64,000 nucleotides of DNA, taken from contig CM063509.1 of assembly GCA_032207245.1 (NCBI GenBank), positions 68,292,613 through 68,356,612 of the forward strand, read 5' to 3'. How positions within the stretch are numbered: the first letter of the stretch is position 1; each line of letters starts with the position of its first letter. The notes under the pieces were generated by a model. That model ran no database searches. It was not told where the DNA came from and saw nothing but the letters and a program-made list of their open reading frames with translations. Below, piece after piece: positions 11,800 through 25,300 of the stretch. The stretch is from Pardosa pseudoannulata. Its lineage: Eukaryota > Arthropoda > Arachnida > Araneae > Lycosidae. The position numbers and the translations under genes were made by a program.

Positions 11800-12775
11800 A
11801 AAATTATTTTAAACTACTTTTTTTTTCTTAAATTAAAAGCCTCATAGGATATTTGAGATAGCCGGGTTTGATGTATTTGTATCTACAACTCATCTTCCTT
11901 TTTTTTCTTTCCTTTTTAACACAGTAACCGTTCTTTTGGGTGATGACATTTTCATTGAAGAAGAAACAGATCATGAGTAATGTAATAATAATCATGACAC
12001 ATCAAGTGAAAACGACATCAAGTGATCAAAGTATTATTGGGACATATTATACCAAAAAAGTCACATATGAGACAGCACATTGTATGCGGTACTAGTACGT
12101 TTTCTGACGATTGATACTTGAGCGGGGGTCACGTACTAGTAAGGGTTAGTGTAACAACATGATTTGTTTGTGCATACAAAAAAAAAAGGTATATACAGGA
12201 AAACGAAGCCGAATGTTCTTGTCTACTCCATAGATTCTGGAAAAATTTTAGACAAATAAAAACTAGTTTTTACATCAGTCAATGCGGAACCACAGAACGA
12301 GAAGGTTGATTAAAAAAAATCAATTTAGATTTAAAATTAACTTTTTATTTATCCTTGCGAAAATGATATTATATATATGTATATTTATATATTATATATA
12401 TATTTGTATTTATCTATATATTTGTTTATTTGTCTATTTATATATTTGTTTATATATTTCAATATAAAATACGAAAAGTTGGTTAAAAAATTAAATAATT
12501 TTCGATCTATTGAGATTTAACTGAACAACTAAATTTACGCGCAAAACGCCTGCTCCCGGTACAATTCCGCTGCGAAATGTACCAGCACACAATGTGTTAA
12601 ATATATGAGGTATTATGCATTTAGTAACATAAAAGTTTGTTGAAAAATTATTTTAAACTACTATTTTATTCTTTAAAGTCTCAAAGGATATTTAAGATAG
12701 CCGGGTTTGATGTATTTTTATCTACAACTCATCTTTCTTTTTTTCTTCCCTTTTTAAACATAGTAACGGAGCTAA
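11800..12775 (+). repeat. Direct ~130-bp repeat flanking possible piggyBac debris
   Basis: The segments ~11800-11932 and ~12640-12772 share ATTTTAAACTACT, GATAGCCGGGTTTGATGTAT and CTACAACTCATCTT. After the first copy a broken frame reads DDIFIEEETDHE...NHDTSSEND, an acidic stretch like piggyBac N-termini, but this is weak. A motif ACGTTTTCTGACGATTGATAC at ~12099 recurs inverted near 33224-33296. Confidence 0.4.
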
Positions 12776-14196
<1,421 letters not shown>

Positions 14197-14308
14197 TATT
14201 AAAATCCCTTATTTTAATATTAATTTAATATTAATTTAACTTTTGTTTATAAAATACGTTCGGGGTCTGAGCGGTAATTCTGATTTTCCCCTCAGACACG
14301 CTATAGAC

Positions 14309-15332
14309 TGTAACGATCCGTTACATGACCCTAAAGAACGAGGAGCCCGAAGGTGACCTTTCGCAGCGGACACTTACGATAGAAACAGGGTAGAAACTTA
14401 CAGGTAGAAACGGGTGGTCTAAATACTCGTGGATACTTAATTGAAAACTGTTTGTGCGCTGGAGCCAGCGCGTCTGGGGCTTTATGAGAATGTTGAATGG
14501 GAAACTCTGTGAAAAGATTGTAAATAATTTCAGTGCACATTGTCGCCCATTAGCGAAAAAGGCAATAAGGTTGTTTGGGTCGGCAGATCTGAAGACGGCT
14601 TTTCGGCCACATATGGAAACGAAACAGCTGATTCAGGCGAAAGGTGACTGCAAGATTGCATCATCCTGGGTCTGGAAGTTTCCCGAAGAATCGAGTAAGG
14701 GGAACCGAGGCCGCTATAAAAGAAAAGTGACGGTGCCAAAAGAAGCTTTTTCTTCTTGATTGCTTCTTCCTGATAGAGCCTTCGTAGCTCGAGAAGAACC
14801 GCTCGTATTTCTGATTCTGGAGTTTGCTTGATTAGAGACTGCCAGCGTCTCTGTTTGCTAAGAAGTCGACCTTCGACTTGGGAATTCCATTCCCGTTATT
14901 TTGCTAATTTGTTTTTACTTCGTGCATAGAAGTAGGTAGCCGAGAGTGACCTTTGCTCTCAATTTGGATCGTCTTGCATCCCGAGTTTTCCTTCCCGAAC
15001 CCCAGCGTGATACGCACTCTGAACTTTCGAACCTTGGTGTGAAAGCCGACTGTGCTAATCGTCAGCCCGGAGGTGATAGTGTCAGCGTTTATTACCGGCA
15101 CTAATTAGCGAACAATTCCTGTGATTAGCCCTAGCCATACTGTATCCGGTAGCCACGAATCCTTATTGTGTGAATGTCATCTCAGCATGAGATCACAGAA
15201 TATTTAAAATTCTACTGAATCTGTATAGCTGTACATAATTTATTCACCTGAATAAAATATTTAGTCTATATTAGACAGTTTTCTAGCCTGTTTCATTGAC
15301 GGCTTCGCCTACCATATCTCCAGTAAGTTACA
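14309..15332 (+). mobile_element. Solo LTR with AGAC target duplication
   Basis: It begins TGTAACGATCC and ends AGTAAGTTACA (inverted TGTAAC/GTTACA). AGAC lies on both sides (14305-14308, 15333-15336). A TATA box (CGCTATAAAAG, near 14712) and a poly(A) signal (AATAAAATA, near 15252) mark U3-R-U5 structure in the plus direction. No internal region is attached, so it probably arose by LTR-LTR recombination. It is the homologue of the LTR at 1-1084. Confidence 0.85.
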
Positions 15333-15469
15333 AGACTTAATTCAGCGCCTGTCTGTACTGCTTTAGCCAATAGTTAGCGCGTTCTCTTTAAACATGGGTA
15401 TTTTTTATCAAGTGATCAATTGTGCTTAGGGATTATTCATAGAAAGGGAAAAAGAAAATGACTGTATAA

Positions 15470-15566
15470 GCGGTGCACTTTAACACATGTACCCCATTAA
15501 GTTAGACGGGACTTTAGAAAACTGACCTTATAAGCGGGGTGACCTTATAGCCGGTACTAACTGTAT
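15470..15566 (-). mobile_element. Possible pogo/Tigger-type terminal remnant
   Basis: Read on the minus strand, CAGTTAGTACCGGCTATAAGG and the following CCCCGCTTATAAGGTCA resemble Tigger-like termini. Only one end is present, so this is tentative. Confidence 0.3.
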
Positions 15567-15894
15567 TTTACTTGTTCTTGTTGGCATTTTCAGAATTTTA
15601 AGCTTAAAATAGCCCGGTTAACTGCCAACTTAATTTTCTTAAAATCATTTGTTTTCAGTTGGTTTATTTTTAATTTCCCGCCGATCCCGGGAAACGCCCC
15701 TTCCGACTATTGACGTAATAGCCACAGCCAATCGGGGAATTTAGCGGCTGTGGTATATTTGGCACCTGAGTGAGCTTTATGCAAATTAGTAGGTATATAT
15801 ATAGCCTCGAGAGATGTGTTGGCGTATATTTTATGTTAAGTTATGTTGTTTTTTTCCCAAATAGGAGTTCAGTTGGGAGATGTTTTTAATGTAG

Positions 15895-16165
15895 CCTCCA
15901 CACTATGGCCAGTTGTTCACCACTTCCTGATGGTGACCTAGAACGATGGTTCACAGGTCGCATCCCCACGCTGGGCCACTGAATGAGCTGAGCGCATTGA
16001 TTCGTCCATAGTGTTTATTGCGCACTGGCTGCCTTTTGATCTTTAGAGAAAACACCGCCTTCGAAGACATCGTCCCCCAAGGCTATTTTATCGTCTGCCG
16101 CCATCGGCTACGCCAAAGCCCCTCCAGACGGTGGTGATGGTTTGCAGTGGACCATAGTGTGGAGG
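15895..16165. mobile_element. Small inverted-repeat element
   Basis: CCTCCACACTATGGCCA at the left is inverted at the right (TGGACCATAGTGTGGAGG), bounding 271 bp without a protein. No clear target duplication is seen. Flanks carry a TATA-like run (near 15800) and an AATAAA (near 16305), so it may sit inside an old LTR. Confidence 0.5.
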
Positions 16166-16379
16166 TGCCTTAACAGGTTGTTTCCCCTTCCCTCCAGTGA
16201 GAGTTCATTTATGTTTAGTTCAGTTTAGAGATGTGTTAGGAGATATGTTTAGAGTTGTATGTTTAGAGTTGTAGTAGAGTAGATTTATTGTTTTTTTGTT
16301 ATGGCAATAAACTGTTATTGTTAACTGATTTCTCATGTTTTACTGCACGTTAATACAAAAAATAGGCCAGTAAGCTTAT

Positions 16380-19300
16380 CAGTCCTAAATTTGGGGATTC
16401 GAAACATTCTCGTTCCCTTTCTAGAAAACAAAAAAAAAAAAAAAAAAAAAATTTTTGGTAAACGATTATAATAGAAAGGGAAAAAATAAAAATACAATGT
16501 CACAGCAGATTTTTACCTTTTTTAAAAATTTACTTTATGCGTGCGCGAGTGGCAGCGAAAGAAAAGAAAGAACGGAAGAAGGGTATATAAATTTGAGATT
16601 ATCACTTCTTTATTTTCCGGAGAGTGTCTGGGTATGAACTATTTCAGTTGTTCTAAACTTGAAGATTCGAAATATTTTCGTTCTTTTTCTAGAATACAAA
16701 AAAAGATTTAAAGTGAACCATTCTATTAGAATGTGAAAAAAAACAGAAATACAATGTCAGTGTTAACAGATTTTTACCTTTTTTAAAAATTTCTTTTATG
16801 CCTGCGCAAGTGGCAGCGAAAGAAAAGAAAGAGCGGAAGAAGGGTATCTAAATTTGAGATTTTCACATCTTCTATTATCCGGAGAGTGTCTGGGTATAAA
16901 CGATTTCACTTGTTATAAACTAGGGGACTCGAAAATATTCGTTGCATTTATAGAATACTAAAAAAGATTTAGAGTGAACGATTATATTAGATAGGGAAAA
17001 TATAAAAATACAATGTCACAGTGAGCAGATTTTTACCTTTTTTAAAAAATTTATTTTATGCGTGCGCGAGTGGCAGCGAAAGAAAAGAAAGAGCGGAAGA
17101 AGGGTATCTAAATTTGAGATTTTCACATCTTCTATTATCCGGAGAGTGTCTGGGTATAAACGATTTCACTTGTTATAAACTTGGGGACTCGAAAATATTC
17201 GTTGCATTTATAGAATACTAAAAAAGATTTAGAGTGAACGATTATATTAGAAAGGGAAAATATAAAATTACAATGTCACAGTGAGCAGATTTTTACCTTT
17301 TTTAAAAAATTTATTTTATGCGTGCGCGAGTGGCAGCGAAAGAAAAGAAAGAGCGGAAGAGGGGTATCTAAATTTGAGATTTTCACATCTTCTATTATCC
17401 GGAGAGTGTCTGGGTATAAACGATTTCACACTTGTTATAAACTTGGGGACTCGAAAATATTCGTTGCATTTAGAGAATACTAAAAAAGATTTAGAGTGAA
17501 CGATTATATTAGAAAGGGAAAAAATAAAAATACAATGTAACAGTGAGCAGATTTTTACCTTTTTTAAAAAATTTATTTTATGCGTGAGCGAGTGGCAGCG
17601 AAAGAAAAGAAAGAGCGGAAGAAGGGTATCTAAATTTGAGATTTTCACATCTTCTATTATCCGGAGAGTGTCTGGGTATAAACGATTTCACTTGTTATAA
17701 ACTTGGGGACTCGAAAATATTCGTTGCATTTATAGAATACTAAAAAAAGATTTAGAGTGAACGATTATATTAGAAAGGGAAAAAATAAAAATACAATGTC
17801 ACAGTGAGCAGATTTTTTACCTTTTTTAAAAAATTTATTTTATGCGTGAGCGAGTGGCAGCGAAAGAAAAGAAAGAGCGGAAGAAGGGTATCTAAATTTG
17901 AGATTTTCACATCTTCTATTATCCGGAGAGTGTCTGGGTATAAACGATTTCACTTGTTATAAACTTGGGGACTCGAAAATATTCGTTGCATTTATAGAAT
18001 ACTAAAAAAGATTTAGAGTTAACGATTATATTAGAAAGGGAAAAAATAAAAATACAATGTCACAGTGAGCACATTTTTACCTTTTTTTAAAAAATTTATT
18101 TTATGCGTGAGCGAGTGGCAGCGAATAAAAAAAGAAAGAGCGGAAGAAGGGTATCTAAATTTGAGATTATCACTTCTTTTATTTTCCGGAGTGTCTGGGT
18201 ATGAACTATTTCAGTTGTTCTAAACTTGAAGATTCGGAACATTTTCGCTCTTTTTCTAGAATACAAAAAAAGATTTAAAGTGAACCATTCTATTAGAATG
18301 GGAAAAAAACAGAAATACAATGTCAGTGTTAACAGATTTTTACCTTTTTTAAAAATTTCTTTTATGCATGCGCAAGTGGCAGCGAAAGAAAAGAAAGAGC
18401 GGAAGAAGGGTATCTAAATTTGAGATTTTCACATCTTCTATTATCCGGAGAGTGTCTGGGTATAAACGATTTCACTTGTTTAAAACTTGGGACTCGAAAA
18501 TATTCGTTGCATTTATAGAATACTAAAAAAAGATTTAGAGTGAACGATTATATTAGAAAGGGAAAATATAAAATTACAATGTCACAGTGAGCAGATTTTT
18601 ACCTTTTTTAAAAAATTTATTTTATGCGTGCGCGAGTGGCAGCGAAAGAAAAGAAAGAGCGGAAGAGGGGTATCTAAATTTGAGATTTTCACATCTTCTA
18701 TTTTCCAGACAGTGTCTGGGTATAAACGATTTCACTTGTTCTAAACTTGGAGTTTGAAAAATTTTCGTTCCATTTATAGAATACTAAAAAAGATTTAGGG
18801 TGAACGATTATATTAATAAAAGGAAAAAAAAAAAATACAAAGACAGTGAGCAGATTTTTCCTTTTTAAAAAATTTATTTTATGCGTGAGCGAGTGCAGCG
18901 AAAGAAAAGAAAGAGCGGAAGAAGGGTATCTAAATTTGAGATTTTCACATCTTCTATTATCCGGAGAGTGTCTGGGTATAAACGATTTCACTTGTTATAA
19001 ACTTGGGGACTCGAAAATATTCGTTGCATTTATAGAATACTAAAAAAGATTTAGAGTGAACGATTATATTAGAAAGGAAAAAAAAAATGAAAATACAATG
19101 TCACAGTGAGCAGATTTTTACCCTTTTTAAAAAATTTATTTTATGCGTGAGCGAGTGGCAGCGAAAGAAAAGAATGAGCGGAAGAAGGGTATCTAAATTT
19201 GAGATTTTCACATCTTCTATTTTCCAGACAGTGTCTGGGTATAAACGATTTCACTTGTTCTAAACTTGGAGTTTGAAAAATTTTCGTTCCATTTATAGAA

Positions 19301-22300
19301 TACTAAAAAAGATTTAGGGTGAACGATTATATTAGAAAGGGAAAAAATAAAAATACAATGTCACAATTAGCAGATTTTTACCTTTTTTAAAAAATTTATT
19401 TCATGCGTGCGCGAGTGGCAGCGAAAGAAAAGAAAGAGCGGAAAAGGGGTATCTAAATTTGAGATTATCACATCTTCTATTTTCCAGACAGTGTCTGGGT
19501 ATAAACGATTTCACTTGTTCTAAACTTGGAGTTTGAAAAATTTTCGTTCCATTTATAGAATACTAAAAAAGATTTAGGGTGAACGATTATATTAGAAAGG
19601 AAAAAAAAATGAAAATACAATGTCACAGTGAGCAGATTTTTACCTTTTTTAAAAAATTTATTTTATGCGTGAGCGAGTGGCAGCGAAAGAAAAGAAAGAG
19701 CGGAAGAAGGGTATCTAAATTTGAGATTTTCACATCTTCTATTATCCGGAGAGTGTCTGGGTATAAACGATTTCACTTTTATAAACTTGGGGACTCGAAA
19801 ATTTTCGTTCCATTTATAGAATACTAAAAAAGATTTAGGGTGAACGATTATATTAGAAAGGGAAAAAATAAAAATACAATGTCACAATTAGCAGATTTTT
19901 ACCTTTTTTAAAAAATTTCTTTTTATGCATGCGCAAGTGGCAGCGAAAGAAAAGAAAGAGCGGAAGAAGGGTATCTAAATTTGAGATTTTCACATCTTCT
20001 ATTTTCCGAAGAATGTCTGGGTATAAACGATTTCACTTGTTCTAAACTTGGAGTTTCGAAAATTTTCGTTCCATTTATAGAATACTAAAAAAATTTAGGG
20101 TGAACTATTATTTTAGAATCGGAAAAACAGAAATACAATGTCAGAGTTAGCAGATTTTTACCTTTTTTAAAAATATATTTTATGCGTGCGCGAGTGGCAG
20201 CGAAAGAAAAGAAAGAGCGGAAGAGGGGTATCTAAATTTGAGATTATCACTTCTTCTATTTTCCGGAGAGTGTCTGGGTATAAACGATTTCACTTGTTAT
20301 AAACTTGGGGACTCGAAAATATTCGTTGCATTTATAGAATACTAAAAAAGATTTAGAGTGAACGATTATATTAGAAAGGGAAAAAATAAAAAATACAATG
20401 TCACAGTGAGCAGATTTTTACCTTTTTTAAAAAATTTATTTTATGCGTGAGCGAGTGGCAGCGAAAGAAAAGAAAGAGCGGAAGAAGGGTATCTAAATTT
20501 GAGATTTTCACATCTTCTATTATCCGGAGAGTGTCTGGGTATAAACGATTTCACTTGTTATAAACTTGGGGACTCGAAAATATTCGTTGCATTTATAGAA
20601 TACTAAAAAAGATTTAGAGTGAACGATTATATTAGAAAGGGAAAAAATAAAAACACAATGTCACAGTGAGCAGATTTTTACCTTTTTTAAAAAATTTATT
20701 TTATGCGTGAGCGAGTGGCAGCGAAAGAAAAGAAAGAGCGGAAGAAGGGTATCTAAATTTGAGATTTTCACATCTTCTATTATCCGGAGAGTGTCTGTGT
20801 ATAAACGATTTCACTTGTTATAAACTTGGGGACTCGAAAATATTCGTTGCATTTATAGAATACTAAAAAAGATTTAGAGTGAACGATTATATTAGAAAGG
20901 GAAAAAATAAAATACAATGTCACAGTGAGCAAATTTTTACCTTTTTTAAAAAATTTATTTTATGCGTGAGCGAGTGGCAGCGAAAGAAAAGAAAGAGCGG
21001 AAGAAGGGTATCTAAATTTGGGATTTTCATATCTTCTATTATCCGGAGAGTGTCTGGGTATAAACGATTTCACTTGTTATAAACTTGGGGACTCGAAAAT
21101 ATTCGTTGCATTTATAGAATACTAAAAAAGATTTAGAGTGAACGATTATATTAGATAGGGAAAATATAAAAATACAATGTCACAGTGAGCAGATTTTTAC
21201 CTTTTTTAAAAAAATTTATTTTATGCGTGAGCGAGTGGCAGCGAAAGAAAAGAAAGAGCGGAAGAAGGGTATCTAAATTTGAGATTTTCACATCTTCTAT
21301 TTTCCAGACAGTGTCTGGGTATAAACGATTTCACTTGTTCTAAACTTGGAGTTTGAAAAATTTTCGTTCCATTTATAGAATACTAAAAAAGATTTAGGGT
21401 GAACGATTATATTAGAAAGGGAAAAAAAAAACACAATGTCACAGTGAGCAGATTTTTACCTTTTTTAAAAAATTTATTTTATGCGTGAGCGAGTGGCAGC
21501 GAAAGAAAAGAAAGAGCGGAAGAAGGGTATCTAAATTTGAGATTTTCACATCTTCTATTTTCCAGACAGTGTCTGGGTATAAACGATTTCACTTGTTCTA
21601 AACTTGGAGTTTGAAAAATTTTCGTTCCATTTATAGAATACTAAAAAAGATTTAGAGTGAACGATTATATTAGAAAGGGAAAAAATAAAAATTACAATGT
21701 CACAGTGAGCAAATTTTTACCTTTTTTAAAAAATTTATTTTATGCGTGAGCGAGTGGCAGCGAAAGAAAAGAAAGAGCGGAAGAAGGGTATCTAAATTTG
21801 GGATTTTCATATCTTCTATTATCCGGAGAGTGTCTGGGTATAAACGATTTCACTTGTTATAAACTTGGGGACTCGAAAATATTCGTTGCATTTATAGAAT
21901 ACTAAAAAAGATTTAGAGTGAACGATTATATTAGATAGGGAAAATATAAAAATACAATGTCACAGTGAGCAGATTTTTACCTTTTTTAAAAAATTTATTT
22001 TATGCGTGAGCGAGTGGCAGCGAAAGAAAAGAAAGAGCGGAAGAAAGGGTATCTAAATTTGAGATTTTCACATCTTCTATTATCCGGAGAGTGTCTGGGT
22101 ATAAACGATTTCACTTGTTTATAAACTTGGGGACTCGAAAATATTCGTTGCATTTATAGAATACTAAAAAAGATTTAGAGTGAACGATTATATTAGAAAG
22201 GGAAAAAAATAAAAATACAATGTCACAGTGAGCAGATTTTTTACCGTTTTTAAAAAATTTATTTTATGCGTGAGCGAGTGGCAGCGAAAGAAAAGAAAGA

Positions 22301-25300
22301 GCGGAAGAAGGGTATCTAAATTTGAGATTTTCACATCTTCTATTTTCCAGACAGTGTCTGGGTATAAACGATTTCACTTGTTCTAAACTTGGGGACTCGA
22401 AAATATTCGTTGCATTTATAGAATACTAAAAAAGATTTAGAGTGAACGATTATATTAGAAAGGAAAAAAAAAATGAAAATACAATGTCACAGTGAGCAGA
22501 TTTTTACCTTTTTTAAAAAATTTATTTTATGCGTGAGCGAGTGGCAGCGAAAGAAAAGAAAGAGCGGAAGAAGGGTATCTAAATTTGAGATTTTCACATC
22601 TTCTATTATCCGGAGAGTGTCTGGGTATAAACGATTTCACTTGTTATAAACTTGGGGACTCGAAAATATTCGTTGCATTTATAGAATACTAAAAAAGATT
22701 TAGAGTGAACGATTATATTAGAAAGGGAAAATATAAAATTACAATGTCACAGTGAGCAGATTTTTACCCTTTTTTTTAAATTATTTTATGCGTGCGCGAG
22801 TGGAAGCGAAAGAAGAGAAAGAGCGGAAGAGGGATATCTAAATTTGAGATTATCACATCTTCTATTTTCCAGACAGTGTCTGGGTATAAACGATTTCACT
22901 TGTTCTAAACTTGGAGTTTGAAAAATTTTCGTTCCATTTATAGAATACTAAAAAAGATTTAGGGTGAACGATTATATTAGAAAGGGAAAAAATAAAAATA
23001 CAATGTCACAATTAGCAGATTTTTACCTTTTTTAAAAAATTTATTTCATGCGTGCGCGAGTGGCAGCGAAAGAAAAGAAAGAGCGGAAAAGGGGTATCTA
23101 AATTTGAGATTTTCACATCTTCTATTATCCGGAGAGTGTGTGTTTATAAACGATTTCACTTGTTATAAACTTGGGGACTCGAAAATATTCGTTGCATTTA
23201 TCGAATACTAAAAAAGATTTAGAGTGAACGATTGTATTAGAAAGGTAAAAAATAAAAATACAATGTCACAGTGAGCAGATTTTTACCCTTTTTTTTAAAT
23301 TATTTTATGCGTGCGCGAGTGGAAGCGAAAGAAGAGAAAGAGCGGAAGAGGGATATCTAAATTTAAGATTATCACTTCTTCTATTTTCCAGACAGTGTCT
23401 GGGTATAAACGATTTCACTTGTTCTAAACTTGGGGACTCGAAAATATTCGTTGCAATTATAGAATACTAAAAAAGATTTAGAGTGAACGATTGTATTAGA
23501 AAAGTAAAAAATAAAAATACAATGTCACAATTAGCAGATTTTTACCTTTTTTAAAAAATTTATTTTATGCGTGCGCGAGTGGCAGCGAAAGAAAAGAAAG
23601 AGCGGAAGAAGGGTATCTAAATTTGAGATTTTCACATCTTCTATTATCCGGAGAGTGTCTGGGTATAAACGATTTCACCTGTTATAAACTTGGGGACTCG
23701 AAAATATTCGTTGCATTTATAGAATACTAAAAAAGATTTAGAGTGAACGATTATATTAGATAGGGAAAATATAAAAATACAATGTCACAGTGAGCAGATT
23801 TTTACCTTTTTTAAAAAATTTATTTTATGCGTGAGCGAGTGGCAGCGAAGGAAAAGAAAGAGCGGAAGAAGGGTATCTAAATTTGAGATTTTCACATCTT
23901 CTATTATCCGGAGAGTGTCTGTATATAAACGATTTCACTTGTTATAAACTTGGGGACTCGAAAATATTCGTTGCATTTATAGAATACTAAAAAAGATTTA
24001 GAGTGAACGATTATATTAGATAGGGAAAATATAAAAATACAATGTCACAGTGAGCAGATTTTTACCTTTTTTAAAAAATTTATTTTATGCGTGCGCGAGT
24101 GGCAGCGAAAGAAAAGAAAGAGCGGAAGAAGGGTATCTAAATTTGAGATTTTCACATCTTCTATTTTCCAGACAGTGTCTGGGTATAAACGATTTCACTT
24201 GTTCTAAACTTGGAGTTTGAAAAATTTTCGTTCCATTTATAGAATACTAAAAAAGATTTAGGGTGAACGATTATATTAGAAAGGGAAAATATAAAATTAC
24301 AATGTCACAGTGAGCAGATTTTTACCTTTTTTAAAAAATTTATTTTAAGCGTGCGCGAGTGGCAGCGAAAGAAGAGAAAGAGCGGAAGAGGGGTATCTAA
24401 ATTTGAGATTATCACATCTTCTATTATCCGGAGAGTGTCTGGGTATAAATGATTTCACTTGTTATAAACATGGGGACTCGAAAATATTCGTTGCATTTAT
24501 AGAATACTAAAAAAGATTTAGAGTGAACGATTATATTAGATAGGGAAAATATAAAAATACAATGTCACAGTGCGCAGATTTTTACCTTTTTTAAAAAATT
24601 TATTTTAATGCGTGAGCGAGTGGCAGCGAAAGAAAAGAAAGAGCGGAAGAAGGGTATCTAAATTTGAGATTTTCACATCTTCTATTTTCCAGACAGTGTC
24701 TGGGTATAAACGATTTCACTTGTTCTAAACTTGGAGTTTGAAAAATTTTCGTTCCATTTATAGAATACTAAAAAAGATTTAGGGTGAACGATTATATTAG
24801 AAAGGGAAAAAATAAAAATACAATGTCACAATTAGCAGATTTTTACCTTTTTTAAAAAATTTATTTCATGCGTGCGCGAGTGGCAGCGAAAGAAAAGAAA
24901 GAGCGGAAAAGGGGTATCTAAATTTGAGATTATCACTTCTTCTTTTTCCGGAGAGTGTCTGGGTATGAACTATTTCACTTGTTATAAACTTGGGGACTCG
25001 AAAATATTCGTTGCATTTATAGAATGCTAAAAAAGATTTAGAGTGAACGATTATATTTGAAAAGGAAAAAATAAAAATACAATGTCACAGTGAGCAGATT
25101 TTTACCTTTTTTAAAATATTTATTTTATGCGTGAGCGAGTGGCAGCGAAAGAAAAGAAAGAGCGGAAGAAGGGTATCTAAATTTGAGATTTTCACATCTT
25201 CTATTATCCGGAGAGTGTCTGGGTATAAACGATTTCACTTGTTATAAACTTGGGGACTCGAAAATATACGTTGCATTTATAGAATACTAAAAAAGATTTA

